DNA from: CAZGUG01 sp964625335
GTDB taxonomy: Bacteria > Bacillota > Clostridia > Ch29
Length of the DNA stretch: 64,000 nucleotides
Direction: 5' to 3'
Assembly: GCA_964625335.1 (NCBI GenBank)
Contig: CAZVBE010000004.1
Coordinates: forward strand, 69,577 to 133,576
In this document: positions 9,031 through 17,296 of the stretch, in pieces
Position numbering within the stretch: position 1 is the stretch's first letter
Layout of the letters: every line of letters begins with the position of its first letter
Notes under the pieces: generated by a model
Database searches by the model: none
What the model was told of the DNA's origin: nothing
Seen by the model: the letters and a program-made list of their open reading frames with translations, nothing else
Translations under genes and position numbers: made by a program

Positions 9031-9710
9031 AAATTGATATTCTTACGCTTTTCCCGGAAATGTTTCATGGAATTCTAAACAGCAGTATAATAGGAAAGGC
9101 TGTCGAAAAGGGTATCATACAGGCTAGCCTTGTTAATATCAGGGATTTTTCCCGGGACAGACACAAAAGAGTTGACGACTATCCCTACGGCGGGGGCGCC
9201 GGCATGGTTATGACTCCGCAGCCACTGTATGATGCCGTAAGTTCAGTCAAAAAGGATAATCCAGAGGCCCGGGTGATACTCACCAGCCCCCGGGGAAAAC
9301 CCTTTGTACAGGAAAAGGCGCTTAAGCTGAGCCGGGAAGCACACCTGATTATTATATGCGGACACTATGAAGGTATAGATCAGAGAATAACGGACAGCGT
9401 GGTGGACGAGGAAATATCCGTCGGTGATTATGTACTGACAGGCGGCGAACTGCCTGCCATGATTATAGTGGATGCAGTAACGCGCCTGCTGCCGGATGTC
9501 ATTGGCAGCCCCCTGTCATTGGAGGAGGAATCCTTTAATGAGGGATTGTTGGAGTATCCCCAGTATACAAGGCCTGCAAAGTTTATGGGGATGGAGGTGC
9601 CGGAGGTTTTGCTGTCCGGCGACCATAAGAAAATTAATGAATGGAGAAGGGAAAAGGCCCTGGAAACAACAAAGAGCCAGAGGCCGGACCTGCTTGAGCG
9701 GAACCGATAG
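9027..9710 (+). CDS. trmD: tRNA (guanine-N1-)-methyltransferase TrmD
   Basis: Methylates G37 of tRNAs with S-adenosylmethionine, preventing +1 frameshifts. It has 227 residues, with the SPOUT trefoil-knot motifs YGGGAGMV, ICGHYEGIDQRI, SVGDYVLTGGELPA and DVIGSPLSLEEESF, and an N-terminus MKIDILTLFPEMF typical of the family. It overlaps rimM by four bases. An overlapping frame (9496-9777) has no family features. Confidence 0.98.
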   Translation: MKIDILTLFPEMFHGILNSSIIGKAVEKGIIQASLVNIRDFSRDRHKRVDDYPYGGGAGMVMTPQPLYDAVSSVKKDNPEARVILTSPRGKPFVQEKALKLSREAHLIIICGHYEGIDQRITDSVVDEEISVGDYVLTGGELPAMIIVDAVTRLLPDVIGSPLSLEEESFNEGLLEYPQYTRPAKFMGMEVPEVLLSGDHKKINEWRREKALETTKSQRPDLLERNR

Positions 9711-9749
9711 AAACGGCAGGAGACCGGCCGGTCAAGAGGGAGAAATAAA

Positions 9750-9778
9750 TTGTTATATAATAAGCAATATGCTATAAT
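9750..9778 (+). promoter_or_regulatory. Promoter for rplS
   Basis: -35 TTGTTA (9750-9755), 17-base spacer, perfect -10 TATAAT (9773-9778). It yields a leader of roughly 65 bases before rplS. The leader could hold a bL19 autoregulatory structure as known in Bacillota, but I see only a short CTGC/GCAG hairpin there and do not annotate it separately. Confidence 0.72.
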
Positions 9779-9850
9779 AGCATGTGGTATTATCGGCGGT
9801 CCTCTTCTGCTTAAGGCAGTACGAACGTCTAAAAGGAAAGGAGGTACAAA

Positions 9851-10195
9851 ATGGATCTGCTAAAAATGGTGGAAAGCCAACAGATAAAAAAGGATATTCC
9901 CGATTTCCGAATAGGGGATACAGTAAAGGTACACGTTAAGATTAAGGAAGGAAACAGGGAAAGAATACAGGTCTTTGAAGGAATTGTGATAAAGAGACAG
10001 CACGGTGGTGTCAATGGAACCTTCACAGTAAGAAGGATATCGTACGGTGTAGGGGTTGAAAGGACTTTCCTTTTGCATTCGCCTAAACTGAATAATATAG
10101 AAGTTGTGAGAAAGGGAAGGGTAAGACGGGCAAAGCTCTATTATTTAAGGGACAGAGTGGGAAAAGCAGCCCGGGTCAAAGAGAGAAAAAAATAG
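9851..10195 (+). CDS. rplS: 50S ribosomal protein bL19
   Basis: Large-subunit protein at the interface with the 30S subunit, 114 residues. Family blocks are visible: DIPDFRIGDTVKVHVKIKEG, RIQVFEGIVIKRQHGG, SYGVGVERTFLLHSP and RRAKLYYLRDRVGKAARVKE. AAAGGAGGTAC precedes ATG. It has its own promoter and a strong terminator behind it, so it can be a single-gene transcript even though it follows trmD. Confidence 0.98.
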   Translation: MDLLKMVESQQIKKDIPDFRIGDTVKVHVKIKEGNRERIQVFEGIVIKRQHGGVNGTFTVRRISYGVGVERTFLLHSPKLNNIEVVRKGRVRRAKLYYLRDRVGKAARVKERKK

Positions 10196-10198
10196 TCA

Positions 10199-10232
10199 TT
10201 ATGGGACTGCTGTCAGTCCCATAATTTGTTTT
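10199..10232 (+). terminator. Intrinsic terminator after rplS
   Basis: Eleven-base perfect stem TTATGGGACTG / CAGTCCCATAA with a 4-base loop, followed by TTTGTTTT. A textbook rho-independent terminator. Confidence 0.88.
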
Positions 10233-10331
10233 GCTTAAAGCTCCGTTCAAAATGCGTTAAGACAGTATTCATCCTGTTACAGGCTTTAATAAATATACGG
10301 AAGACGCAAAAAATATTCCGGAGGGTAAGAT

Positions 10332-10853
10332 ATGACCGAAAGCACCAAAAGTCAGAAAAGAGAATGGATAGAATCCATAATAATTGCGGTTGTAATTGCC
10401 ATAATAATTAAATCCTTTATATTTGAGACGGTTTTGGTTGATGGATATTCAATGCTTCCAACCCTGACGAACAATGACAGACTGGCCGTAAGTAAAATTG
10501 GCTATATGTTTAACGGTCCAGAACACGGCGATATTGTAGTGTTTAAATATCCGGCCAACCCAAAGCTGATATTCATAAAAAGGGTTATAGGGGTTGAGGG
10601 GGACAAAGTAGAGATAAAAAACCATAAAGTGTATGTTAACGGAACAGTGCTTGACGAGCCCTATATAAATGAAAGACCCCTTGCGGATTTTTCCGAAGTT
10701 GTTGTACCTTCGGATACCGTATTTGTTTTGGGTGATAATAGAAACGACAGCAGAGACAGCAGATACTCGGATGTAGGATTTGTGCCCCGGGACAATATAC
10801 GGGGAGAGGCTGTAGCCAGGATGTGGCCACTGCCTCCGCAAAAAATTAATTGA
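10332..10853 (+). CDS. lepB: Signal peptidase I
   Basis: Membrane serine protease that removes signal peptides from secreted proteins; 173 residues, the short Gram-positive form with one N-terminal membrane segment (about residues 13-30). The catalytic serine is S40 in DGYSMLPTL and the general base lysine is K83 in FIKRVIG. Box E is GDNRNDSRDSRYSD. The catalytic domain faces outwards. It follows the rplS terminator, so a promoter should lie at 10233-10331, but I could not pick one with confidence. The start ATG has CCGGAGGGTAAG upstream. Confidence 0.95.
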   Translation: MTESTKSQKREWIESIIIAVVIAIIIKSFIFETVLVDGYSMLPTLTNNDRLAVSKIGYMFNGPEHGDIVVFKYPANPKLIFIKRVIGVEGDKVEIKNHKVYVNGTVLDEPYINERPLADFSEVVVPSDTVFVLGDNRNDSRDSRYSDVGFVPRDNIRGEAVARMWPLPPQKIN

Positions 10854-10869
10854 TAGAGGTATGTATACA

Positions 10870-11727
10870 GTGAGAATTCAATGGTTTCCAGGCCATATGG
10901 CAAAGACCCTGAAGCAAATAAAGGAAAACCTGAGGCTGGTGGATTTTGTAATCGAGGTGTTGGACGCAAGGATACCACGCAGCAGCAGCAATCCTGAGCT
11001 GGAAAAACTTATCCCGGCAGAAAAAAGGATTATAGCGCTGAACAAATCCGACCTTGCCGACTCTAAAACAACCAACCTGTGGATAGAATACTACAAAGGC
11101 AAGTCGATATCAGGGCTGGCTGTCGATTCCCTGAGAGGGAACGGGGTTAAGGAGTTGTTGGCAGAAATATCCGCCCTTGGGATAGGAGTCATGGAAAAAT
11201 GGAAGCGACGGGGTAGAATTAAAAAACAGATAAGGGTTATGATAGTGGGCATCCCAAACGTCGGCAAGTCTTCGCTGATAAACAGAATTACAAGAAAAGG
11301 TACCGCAAGAACCGGAGACAAACCAGGTGTAACCAGGGGCAAGCAATGGATAAAGGTAACCGACCGTATAGACCTTTTGGATACTCCGGGCATATTATGG
11401 CCAAAGTTCCGGGACGAGGAAGTGGGAATAAACCTTGCCATTACAGGGGCTATCAAGGAGGAAATAATAGACAGGGAAGCGCTGGCAATAAAGCTGATAG
11501 ACAGGCTGATGGTTATTGATCCTTTCATAATAGGTAACTACTACGGCATTGAAAACATGGATGACACCTCCTATGGGATATTGGAACAGGTTGGCAGCGT
11601 CAGGGGCTGTCTTTTAAAGGGAGGGAAAGTAGATACCCTAAGGGCTTTGGGAATTCTGTTAGACGATTACAGAACGGGTAAACTGGGAAAAATATCACTG
11701 GAGTCACCTGAAAGCACCTGGGATTAA
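10870..11727 (+). CDS. rbgA: Ribosome biogenesis GTPase RbgA (YlqF)
   Basis: Circularly permuted GTPase needed for late 50S subunit assembly. The motif order is permuted: G4 (ALNKSDLAD) comes first, then G1 GIPNVGKSSLINR and G3 DTPGILWPKF. The start is set at GTG 10870 (protein starting MRIQWFPGHMAKT, 285 residues), because the GAGGT ribosome binding site is 9 bases before it. The ATG at 10861 directly abuts that site and adds only three residues. The permuted domain is followed by an RNA-binding ANTAR-like C-terminus. Neighbours lepB and rnhB are the usual ones in Clostridia. Confidence 0.95.
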   Translation: MRIQWFPGHMAKTLKQIKENLRLVDFVIEVLDARIPRSSSNPELEKLIPAEKRIIALNKSDLADSKTTNLWIEYYKGKSISGLAVDSLRGNGVKELLAEISALGIGVMEKWKRRGRIKKQIRVMIVGIPNVGKSSLINRITRKGTARTGDKPGVTRGKQWIKVTDRIDLLDTPGILWPKFRDEEVGINLAITGAIKEEIIDREALAIKLIDRLMVIDPFIIGNYYGIENMDDTSYGILEQVGSVRGCLLKGGKVDTLRALGILLDDYRTGKLGKISLESPESTWD

Positions 11728-11736
11728 GGTGCTTTT
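11711..11736 (+). terminator. Terminator-like hairpin at rbgA 3' end
   Basis: AAAGCACCT (11711-11719) pairs with AGGTGCTTT (11727-11735) and ends in TTTT-GTCG. The stem straddles the rbgA stop codon. The U-run is short, so partial termination is more likely than complete. Confidence 0.45.
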
Positions 11737-11770
11737 GTCGTATAAATCCAAAGACAGGGGGGGTTGACGT

Positions 11771-12538
11771 TTGGATTTGAAATATGAAGAAATTAAGTCC
11801 TATACAAAGGGGCTAAGCAGAGAAAGACTGCTGGAAATCATACCCCGGCTTCTGGAGGATGAGAGGTCTACCGTCAGGGCTCTTGGGAAAAAACTGCAAA
11901 ACAGAATAAAGAAAGAGGCTAAAGAGTACGAAAGAATCAATAGAATGAAAGAAATTGAAAGGGGCCTTAAACAAGAGGGATACATATTGATTGCAGGTAT
12001 AGACGAAGCGGGCCGGGGTCCCTTGGCCGGCCCGGTTGCGGCTGCCGCAGTAATATTGCCGGAGGGTTTTTATGAGCAAGGGGTTAACGATTCAAAAAAA
12101 CTGTCTCCTCAAAGACGGGAATACCTGTATCATAAAATAATTGAGAAGGCGGTTGATTACGGGCTGGGCATGGTGGACAGCCATGAGATCGACAGAACAA
12201 ACATTCTCAGGGCAACCTACAGGGCAGCAGCAATGGCGGTGGATAAGCTGAGTAAAAGGCCTGACTGTTTATTGCTGGATGCTATTGTTTTGCCCGGTTG
12301 TGACCTGTTCCAGAAAAGCGTCATTAAAGGAGACTGTAAATGTTTATCTGTTGCAGCGGCCAGTATAATAGCAAAGGTCTCCCGGGACAGGTTTATGGAC
12401 GATTTGCATAAACGCTATCCTCAATACAATTTCAGCCAGAATAAGGGCTATGGCACAAGGGAGCATATAGGTGCAATAATAAAGCATGGTCCGTGCCCTT
12501 TTCACAGGGATACCTTTATACAAAGCATCCGGGGGTAG
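11771..12538 (+). CDS. rnhB: Ribonuclease HII
   Basis: Removes RNA from RNA-DNA hybrids and single ribonucleotides from DNA. It has 255 residues, including an N-terminal helical extension (about 70 residues) typical of Bacillota RNase HII. The catalytic block GIDEAGRGPLAGPV places D78 and E79; NDSKKLSPQRRE, LLLDAI and SIIAKVSRDRFM follow. The start is TTG, with GGGGGGG 8 bases upstream; no nearby ATG gives a better start. Confidence 0.95.
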   Translation: MDLKYEEIKSYTKGLSRERLLEIIPRLLEDERSTVRALGKKLQNRIKKEAKEYERINRMKEIERGLKQEGYILIAGIDEAGRGPLAGPVAAAAVILPEGFYEQGVNDSKKLSPQRREYLYHKIIEKAVDYGLGMVDSHEIDRTNILRATYRAAAMAVDKLSKRPDCLLLDAIVLPGCDLFQKSVIKGDCKCLSVAAASIIAKVSRDRFMDDLHKRYPQYNFSQNKGYGTREHIGAIIKHGPCPFHRDTFIQSIRG

Positions 12539-12543
12539 GAAAA

Positions 12544-13923
12544 ATGGAACTGAAGCCTGTAACGCTGGAATTCAAAACACAAAATTTTACACAGGCTCTG
12601 CCTTTAAAGGTGGGCGAGTTTATTAATGCCCGGATAGTACAAATCAAAGACCAAATGCTGCTGCTTATGGTCAACAATAATACGCTGATCCAGTCAAGGC
12701 TGGCGCAGGATTTGAAACTGCAGCCGGGGCAGGAGTTAGTATTACAGGTCAGAGGAATAAAAGCGGATGAAATAGTGCTTGGCATAGCCTCTGTACAGGA
12801 TTATAAGGAAAGTGTCTATAAGAGCATTTCCCGGGAATACGGGATTGTGCTTGATAAAGAAAGCATATCCATTATAGAAAAACTTACCGAGAACGGGATG
12901 CCGGCTACGGCGGACAGGATTAAGGAAGTGCAAAAAGCGGTAAAATCCGTCAAGTACCTGGTTGAAAATTTGGGTTTGGTTGAAACATATCCAATACCGG
13001 CGGACTGGACCGTTAAAAAAACAGCTCTGGACGAAATCGTCAAGTGGATGGTATTAAATAAGGAAGAACCGCCGGCCAAAACACCCGGCCCTGCAGAAAA
13101 ATCAGTTGAAAGCGAAAAGTTTCTTATTTTAATGAAGGAATTTGACCGTATTATACCCGAGGATATAATACGGCTTAAGAAATTTACCCTTGAGATAACT
13201 CCCAATAATATTATTCTGGCAAAAAACTTGCGGGAAAATAAAGGATTTTTGGATATACTGTTGAAAATACTTTATGGAAATGGAGAATTAGAAGATACAG
13301 GCAGTACCGAAGATAAAAGATACCAAAACCTGAGGCAGGGAATGAATTGGGAAGAAAAAACAGAAGTTAGCCATATCCGGAATGCAAAGGGTCACGGTTC
13401 CCGAATAAAGCCTGTTGATATATTTGAACTGCTTGTAAAAATAAGTGAGCAGGAAAGGTCTGAACGGGGGAAAGCTTTGGAACACAAGTGGGCTGCTCCG
13501 GGATTAAAGGCGGCAGCGCAGCTTGTTTCGGAAAAACTCATATTTCTAAACAAAGCCTTGGAAAATCAAAACTATTGTATTTTCCCTTTTTTATTCAATC
13601 AACAGGTCCATGAGTGTATAATAGGCATCAACAGGAAAAAAGACAGTTCAAGGGAACGGCAGCCGGATGTTTTAGAGCTTGATATAGACACACAGTTGTC
13701 ATTTTTGGGCAGGGTAAAAGTAAACATAAAAATAAGCGGTAAAGATTTGGGATGCATCTTTTATGTGCAGAAGGAAAGTATACAAAGGTTGATAGACAAG
13801 GATGCCGAAACATTAAAGCGCAGTATTGAAAAGAATGGTTTCAGGGTAACCGGCATAAGCTGCCGGAAGCTTGCAAGTAAGACACAGCAGTCGGTAGACA
13901 GGTTTGTTGATTTGAGGGTGTAG
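12544..13923 (+). CDS. YlqG-like protein with FliK-like C-terminus
   Basis: A 459-residue protein in the position of Bacillus ylqG. The N-terminal 80 residues look like a small beta domain (LKVGEFINARIVQIKDQ, LQPGQELVLQVRGIKADEIVL). The middle is charged and variable. The last 80 residues resemble the FliK C-terminal fold: LDIDTQLSFLGRVKVNIKIS, then a strand and a long helix with IQRLIDKDAETLKRSIEKNGF. This matches in layout the true FliK encoded at 28822. The following gene resembles the FlhB domain that FliK contacts, which strengthens the reading. The start is ATG 12544 after GGGGGTAGGAAAA; the frame extends further left inside rnhB without family support. Function unknown. Confidence 0.72.
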   Translation: MELKPVTLEFKTQNFTQALPLKVGEFINARIVQIKDQMLLLMVNNNTLIQSRLAQDLKLQPGQELVLQVRGIKADEIVLGIASVQDYKESVYKSISREYGIVLDKESISIIEKLTENGMPATADRIKEVQKAVKSVKYLVENLGLVETYPIPADWTVKKTALDEIVKWMVLNKEEPPAKTPGPAEKSVESEKFLILMKEFDRIIPEDIIRLKKFTLEITPNNIILAKNLRENKGFLDILLKILYGNGELEDTGSTEDKRYQNLRQGMNWEEKTEVSHIRNAKGHGSRIKPVDIFELLVKISEQERSERGKALEHKWAAPGLKAAAQLVSEKLIFLNKALENQNYCIFPFLFNQQVHECIIGINRKKDSSRERQPDVLELDIDTQLSFLGRVKVNIKISGKDLGCIFYVQKESIQRLIDKDAETLKRSIEKNGFRVTGISCRKLASKTQQSVDRFVDLRV

Positions 13924-13925
13924 CT

Positions 13926-14219
13926 ATGGATAAAAAACGTATTGCCGCAGCTATTGAGTATAATGCCGAAGACAATGCTCCAAGGGTATCGGCCTATGGA
14001 GAAGGGATTGTTGCCGACAAGATACTTGAGTTGGCCGCCAAGGCGGGGGTGCCGCTGTACGAGGAAGAAAATCTTGCAAGGCAATTGGGAAGCATAGGGA
14101 TAGGTAAGGAGATACCTCAGGAACTCTACGGCATAGTTGCCGAAGTTTTATCCTTTATATACCGCCTTAATCAGGAAAAAGGGGATGAAAAATATGACCT
14201 CGGGCAAGACAATCGGTAA
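13926..14219 (+). CDS. FlhB C-terminal-domain-like protein (YlqH)
   Basis: A 97-residue protein equivalent to the cytoplasmic tail of FlhB and other type III export switch proteins (YlqH in Bacillus). KRIAAAIEYNAEDNAPRV aligns with the residues just after the NPTH autocleavage site of FlhB. AYGEGIVADKILELA and VAEVLSFIYRLN match AKGKDLIALKIKEIA and VAEVLAFVYSIG of the real FlhB at 39312. It has no membrane part and no NPTH, so it corresponds to the fragment FlhB makes by self-cleavage. It starts two bases after the FliK-like gene, strongly suggesting a functional pair. Role unknown. Confidence 0.85.
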   Translation: MDKKRIAAAIEYNAEDNAPRVSAYGEGIVADKILELAAKAGVPLYEEENLARQLGSIGIGKEIPQELYGIVAEVLSFIYRLNQEKGDEKYDLGQDNR

Positions 14220-14562
14220 ATTGGGGGAAGAAGCGGCAAAACAATATTTGGAGGATATGGGGTATAAGATAATAGAAATAAACTATCGGGACAGCCTGGG
14301 AGAGATAGATCTTATTGGTTTTGACAATAATGTTCTTGCGTTTATTGAAGTAAAAACCAGAAGAAGTACCAGATACGGAACCCCCAGGGAAGCCGTTGAC
14401 GAAATTAAACAGCGGAAACTTACAAGGGTTGCCCGTTCTTATCTGGCACGAAACAGGATATTGTACAAGCAAATACGCTTTGATGTGGTGGAAGTAATAG
14501 CGCAAAGCAGCGAGGTCAGGCAGATACGGCTTATCAAGGATGCATTTGAAGCAGTAACATGA
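14185..14562 (+). CDS. yraN: UPF0102 family protein YraN
   Basis: A 125-residue protein of the YraN family, a predicted endonuclease-like (Holliday-junction resolvase fold) protein of uncertain role. Features are GKLGEEAAKQYLEDMGYKI, NYRDSLGEIDLIG, and FIEVKTRRSTRYGTPREAVD, with the E-x-K pair of a nuclease core. The start is ATG 14185 or ATG 14194; both overlap the end of the previous gene by about 30 bases and share AGGAAAAAGGGG. The frame runs further left into the FlhB-like gene, but conservation begins here. Often next to comM and dprA, as here. Confidence 0.88.
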   Translation: MKNMTSGKTIGKLGEEAAKQYLEDMGYKIIEINYRDSLGEIDLIGFDNNVLAFIEVKTRRSTRYGTPREAVDEIKQRKLTRVARSYLARNRILYKQIRFDVVEVIAQSSEVRQIRLIKDAFEAVT

Positions 14563-14575
14563 AAGCTTATCAATC

Positions 14576-14628
14576 GGGGACATTCCGTAGTAAGGAATAC
14601 CCGTTAACAACGGTGTGTCCCCATACCT
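14576..14628 (+). repeat. Palindromic intergenic element, copy 1
   Basis: A roughly 47-base foldable unit followed by CATACCT. The outer arms are GGGGACA (14576-14582) and TGTCCCC (14616-14622). Inside are two small hairpins: ATTCC/GGAAT, and CCGTT/AACGG. The same design and several identical blocks (TAAGGAATACC, CGGTGTGTCCCCATACCT) occur at 55794-55875. It lies between the yraN stop and the comM ribosome binding site. Confidence 0.6.
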
Positions 14629-14647
14629 CTATAAAAAGGTGGTTTAT

Positions 14648-16168
14648 ATGCTGTCAAAGATATTCAGCTGTTGTTTTTTGGGTTTGGAGGGTTATTGCGT
14701 TGAGATAGAAACCTTTATCTCCAACGGACTGCCATCCTGCTCGATAGTCGGTCTGCCGGATGCTTCAGTAAACGAATCGAAGGAAAGGGTAAGGTCGGCT
14801 GTCAAGAATTCCGGTTATGAATTTCCCCTAAGCAGAATAACCGTTAACATGGCGCCGGCGGATATAAGAAAAGAGGGAGCGTTTTATGACTTGCCGATTG
14901 CACTGGGGATACTGCTTTCTTCAGGGCAGATTTCCCCTGCATGTTCCCTTGAGGACACAGCCTTTATCGGGGAGCTTTCTCTGGGTGGTCAGTTAAAGAG
15001 TGTAAAGGGTGTGCTCACCATGGCGATTGCCCTTAAGCAGATGGGATTTGCCAAGATAGTGCTGCCCGAGGAAAATGTTGAGGAAGCCTATATGGTTGAA
15101 GGCATGAAAGTATATGGGATAAAATCATTGGCAAATGCTGCCGACCTGCTGCAAAACCCGGACAGGTTTGTCAGCGGCAAGGTTAAGGACAAGGGGGCGG
15201 GAAATGCTCCGCCCTCAGGGCCGAAGTTAGACCTTTGTGATGTGAAGGGTCAGGAAAATGCAAAAAGAGCGTTGGAGATAGCCGCAGCCGGCATGCATAA
15301 TATAATACTAATAGGCCCTCCGGGCTCAGGAAAGACCATGCTTGCAAAGAGGCTGCCGACAATTTTACCGGATTTAAACCCGGAACAGGCCCTTGAAGTA
15401 ACAAAAATCTACAGTATAGCAGGCAAGCTGAAGGGAAAATCTGTTATAAAGATTCCTCCCTTCAGAACACCTCACCATACCATATCCGCAGCTTCGCTGG
15501 TAGGTGGAGGTGCTCTTCCAAAGCCCGGTGAAATAAGCCTCGCTCACCATGGTGTTTTATACCTGGACGAAATGCCGGAATTCCCCAGAAGGTCCCTCGA
15601 GGCCCTTAGACAGCCTGTTGAAAATGAGACGATTACCGTGGCAAGGGTTAACGCAACCTTTTCCTTTCCGGCTAAGTTTCTGCTTGCGGCCAGTTCCAAC
15701 CCATGCCCCTGCGGACATTATGGAGACAACAAAAGGGAATGCAGGTGCTCACCCCGGGATATACAGAGGTATTTTGGCAGGATATCAGGGCCATTGATGG
15801 ATAGAATTGACCTGCAGGTTGAAGTTTCAAGGGTGGAACTGGAGGACCTGGAACAAAGAAGCAGCGGTTTAACCTCCTCACAGGTAAAAGAAAGAGTAAT
15901 CAGAGCCCGTAAAATACAATATAATAGGTTGAAAGACAAAGGTATTATGTATAACTCACAGCTTTCAATAAAGGATATAGAAGAGATTTGCGCGGTAAGT
16001 TCTGCTGCCATGGAGTTTGTAAGCAATGCATACAAAAAACTGGCCTTAAGCGCAAGGGGATATGTGAAGGTACTCAAACTGGCCCGGACAATAGCCGACC
16101 TTGAAGGCAGGGACAGCGTCGGGGAAGCAGACATTGCAGAAGCTCTTCAATACAGAATTTCCGGTTAA
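14648..16168 (+). CDS. comM: ComM/YifB family Mg-chelatase-like AAA+ ATPase
   Basis: A 506-residue AAA+ protein of the YifB/ComM family. In Vibrio, ComM is a helicase promoting branch migration during natural transformation; the role in Clostridia is inferred. The N-terminal Lon-like S16 domain (CYCVEIETFISNGLPSCSIVGLPD with a break) is followed by the AAA+ core: Walker A GPPGSGKTMLAKRL, Walker B LYLDEMPEFPRR, and the Mg-chelatase C-terminal domain. A cysteine cluster, CPCGHYGDNKRECRCS, is typical of the family. The start ATG 14648 has AAAAAGGTGG upstream; the open frame before it belongs to the repeat. Confidence 0.93.
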   Translation: MLSKIFSCCFLGLEGYCVEIETFISNGLPSCSIVGLPDASVNESKERVRSAVKNSGYEFPLSRITVNMAPADIRKEGAFYDLPIALGILLSSGQISPACSLEDTAFIGELSLGGQLKSVKGVLTMAIALKQMGFAKIVLPEENVEEAYMVEGMKVYGIKSLANAADLLQNPDRFVSGKVKDKGAGNAPPSGPKLDLCDVKGQENAKRALEIAAAGMHNIILIGPPGSGKTMLAKRLPTILPDLNPEQALEVTKIYSIAGKLKGKSVIKIPPFRTPHHTISAASLVGGGALPKPGEISLAHHGVLYLDEMPEFPRRSLEALRQPVENETITVARVNATFSFPAKFLLAASSNPCPCGHYGDNKRECRCSPRDIQRYFGRISGPLMDRIDLQVEVSRVELEDLEQRSSGLTSSQVKERVIRARKIQYNRLKDKGIMYNSQLSIKDIEEICAVSSAAMEFVSNAYKKLALSARGYVKVLKLARTIADLEGRDSVGEADIAEALQYRISG

Positions 16169-16180
16169 GAGGTGAAAACT

Positions 16181-17281
16181 ATGGAACAGGACAAATATCT
16201 GATTTGGCTGACCGGTATAAAAAATCTGGGCAGCATCAGAATAAAAAGACTTATTGAACACTTTGGATCGGCATGGGCGGTATGGGAAGCAGGCCCGGAA
16301 GAATTAAAGATGGTAAAGGGAATTGACAGAGGGCTGGTAAGGCTGATTATTGCAAACCGAAATGAGGAAAAACTAAACATCTGCATAAATAATCTTAAAA
16401 GGCATAATATTTCTACTATAGCCATTACATCCGAAGACTATCCGAAGCTGCTCAAGGAAATATATAACCCTCCATACCTGCTATATATCAAGGGTAACAG
16501 AAGCCTGATACTGCAAAACTGTATAGCTATTGTTGGTTCAAGGAATGCCAGCTATTACGGTAAGAAGGTAGCCTTTAAACTGGCTGAACAGCTGGCAAGG
16601 ACAGGGTATACAGTAGTGAGCGGTCTGGCGAGGGGTATAGACAGCTATGCCCATAAGGGCGCATTGGCTGTGGGTGGATCAACTATAGCAGTGATGGGCA
16701 ATGGGCTGGATGTTATATATCCAAGGGAAAATTATAACCTGATGAAGGAGATAGCAGACAGCGGCCTTTTGATAAGCGAGTATCCCCCGGGAACAAGCCC
16801 GCTGCGGGGAAACTTTCCTGCGCGCAACAGACTTATCAGCGGACTGTCGGCAGGAGTGGTGGTGGTGGAGGCCTCTGAAAGGAGCGGCGCCCTTATTACA
16901 GCCGATTTTGCCCTTGAGCAGAACAGGGAAGTGTTTGCAGTGCCGGGGAATATCAACAGCATAACAAGCGCCGGAACCAACAGCCTGATAAAACAGGGGG
17001 CCAAAATAGTCAACCGGGTGGAAGATATTCTGGAGGAGTTTCCGGAAGTATGTTTAGAGAGGAATCTACATAAATCTCAGGTCTTCGGGTTAAACGACAA
17101 CACCGCTGGAAAAACTGAGAACAAGGTAATGAAGCTTATAGGGGCGCAGCCCGTTCATATAGACCAACTGCTTACCGAAAGCAGTATGCAAATAAACGAA
17201 TTAAATGCTATACTTACTTTTCTTGAAGTAAAGGGCTATATAGAAAAGCTGCCGGGTAATTATTATATAACCAAGGAATGA
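16181..17281 (+). CDS. dprA: DNA processing protein DprA
   Basis: Single-stranded DNA-binding protein that loads RecA on incoming DNA in transformation; 366 residues. It has an N-terminal SAM/HhH-like region, the Rossmann-fold core (IVGSRNASYYGKKVAF, VSGLARGIDSYAHKGAL, GNGLDVIYPREN, SEYPPGTSPLRGNFPARNR, EASERSGALITA) and a C-terminal winged-helix-like domain. The start is ATG 16181, with AAGAGGTG 5 bases upstream; the GTG at 16172 lies within that site. It follows comM by 12 bases, so the two are co-transcribed. Confidence 0.95.
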   Translation: MEQDKYLIWLTGIKNLGSIRIKRLIEHFGSAWAVWEAGPEELKMVKGIDRGLVRLIIANRNEEKLNICINNLKRHNISTIAITSEDYPKLLKEIYNPPYLLYIKGNRSLILQNCIAIVGSRNASYYGKKVAFKLAEQLARTGYTVVSGLARGIDSYAHKGALAVGGSTIAVMGNGLDVIYPRENYNLMKEIADSGLLISEYPPGTSPLRGNFPARNRLISGLSAGVVVVEASERSGALITADFALEQNREVFAVPGNINSITSAGTNSLIKQGAKIVNRVEDILEEFPEVCLERNLHKSQVFGLNDNTAGKTENKVMKLIGAQPVHIDQLLTESSMQINELNAILTFLEVKGYIEKLPGNYYITKE

Positions 17282-17296
17282 CGGAGGTGTAAGGAA

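Noticed and set aside
9496..9777. 93-codon frame within and after trmD
   Set aside because: Overlaps the conserved trmD C-terminus in another frame and runs over the rplS promoter.
10226..10411. 61-codon frame after rplS
   Set aside because: Starts in the terminator U-run and overlaps lepB in another frame.
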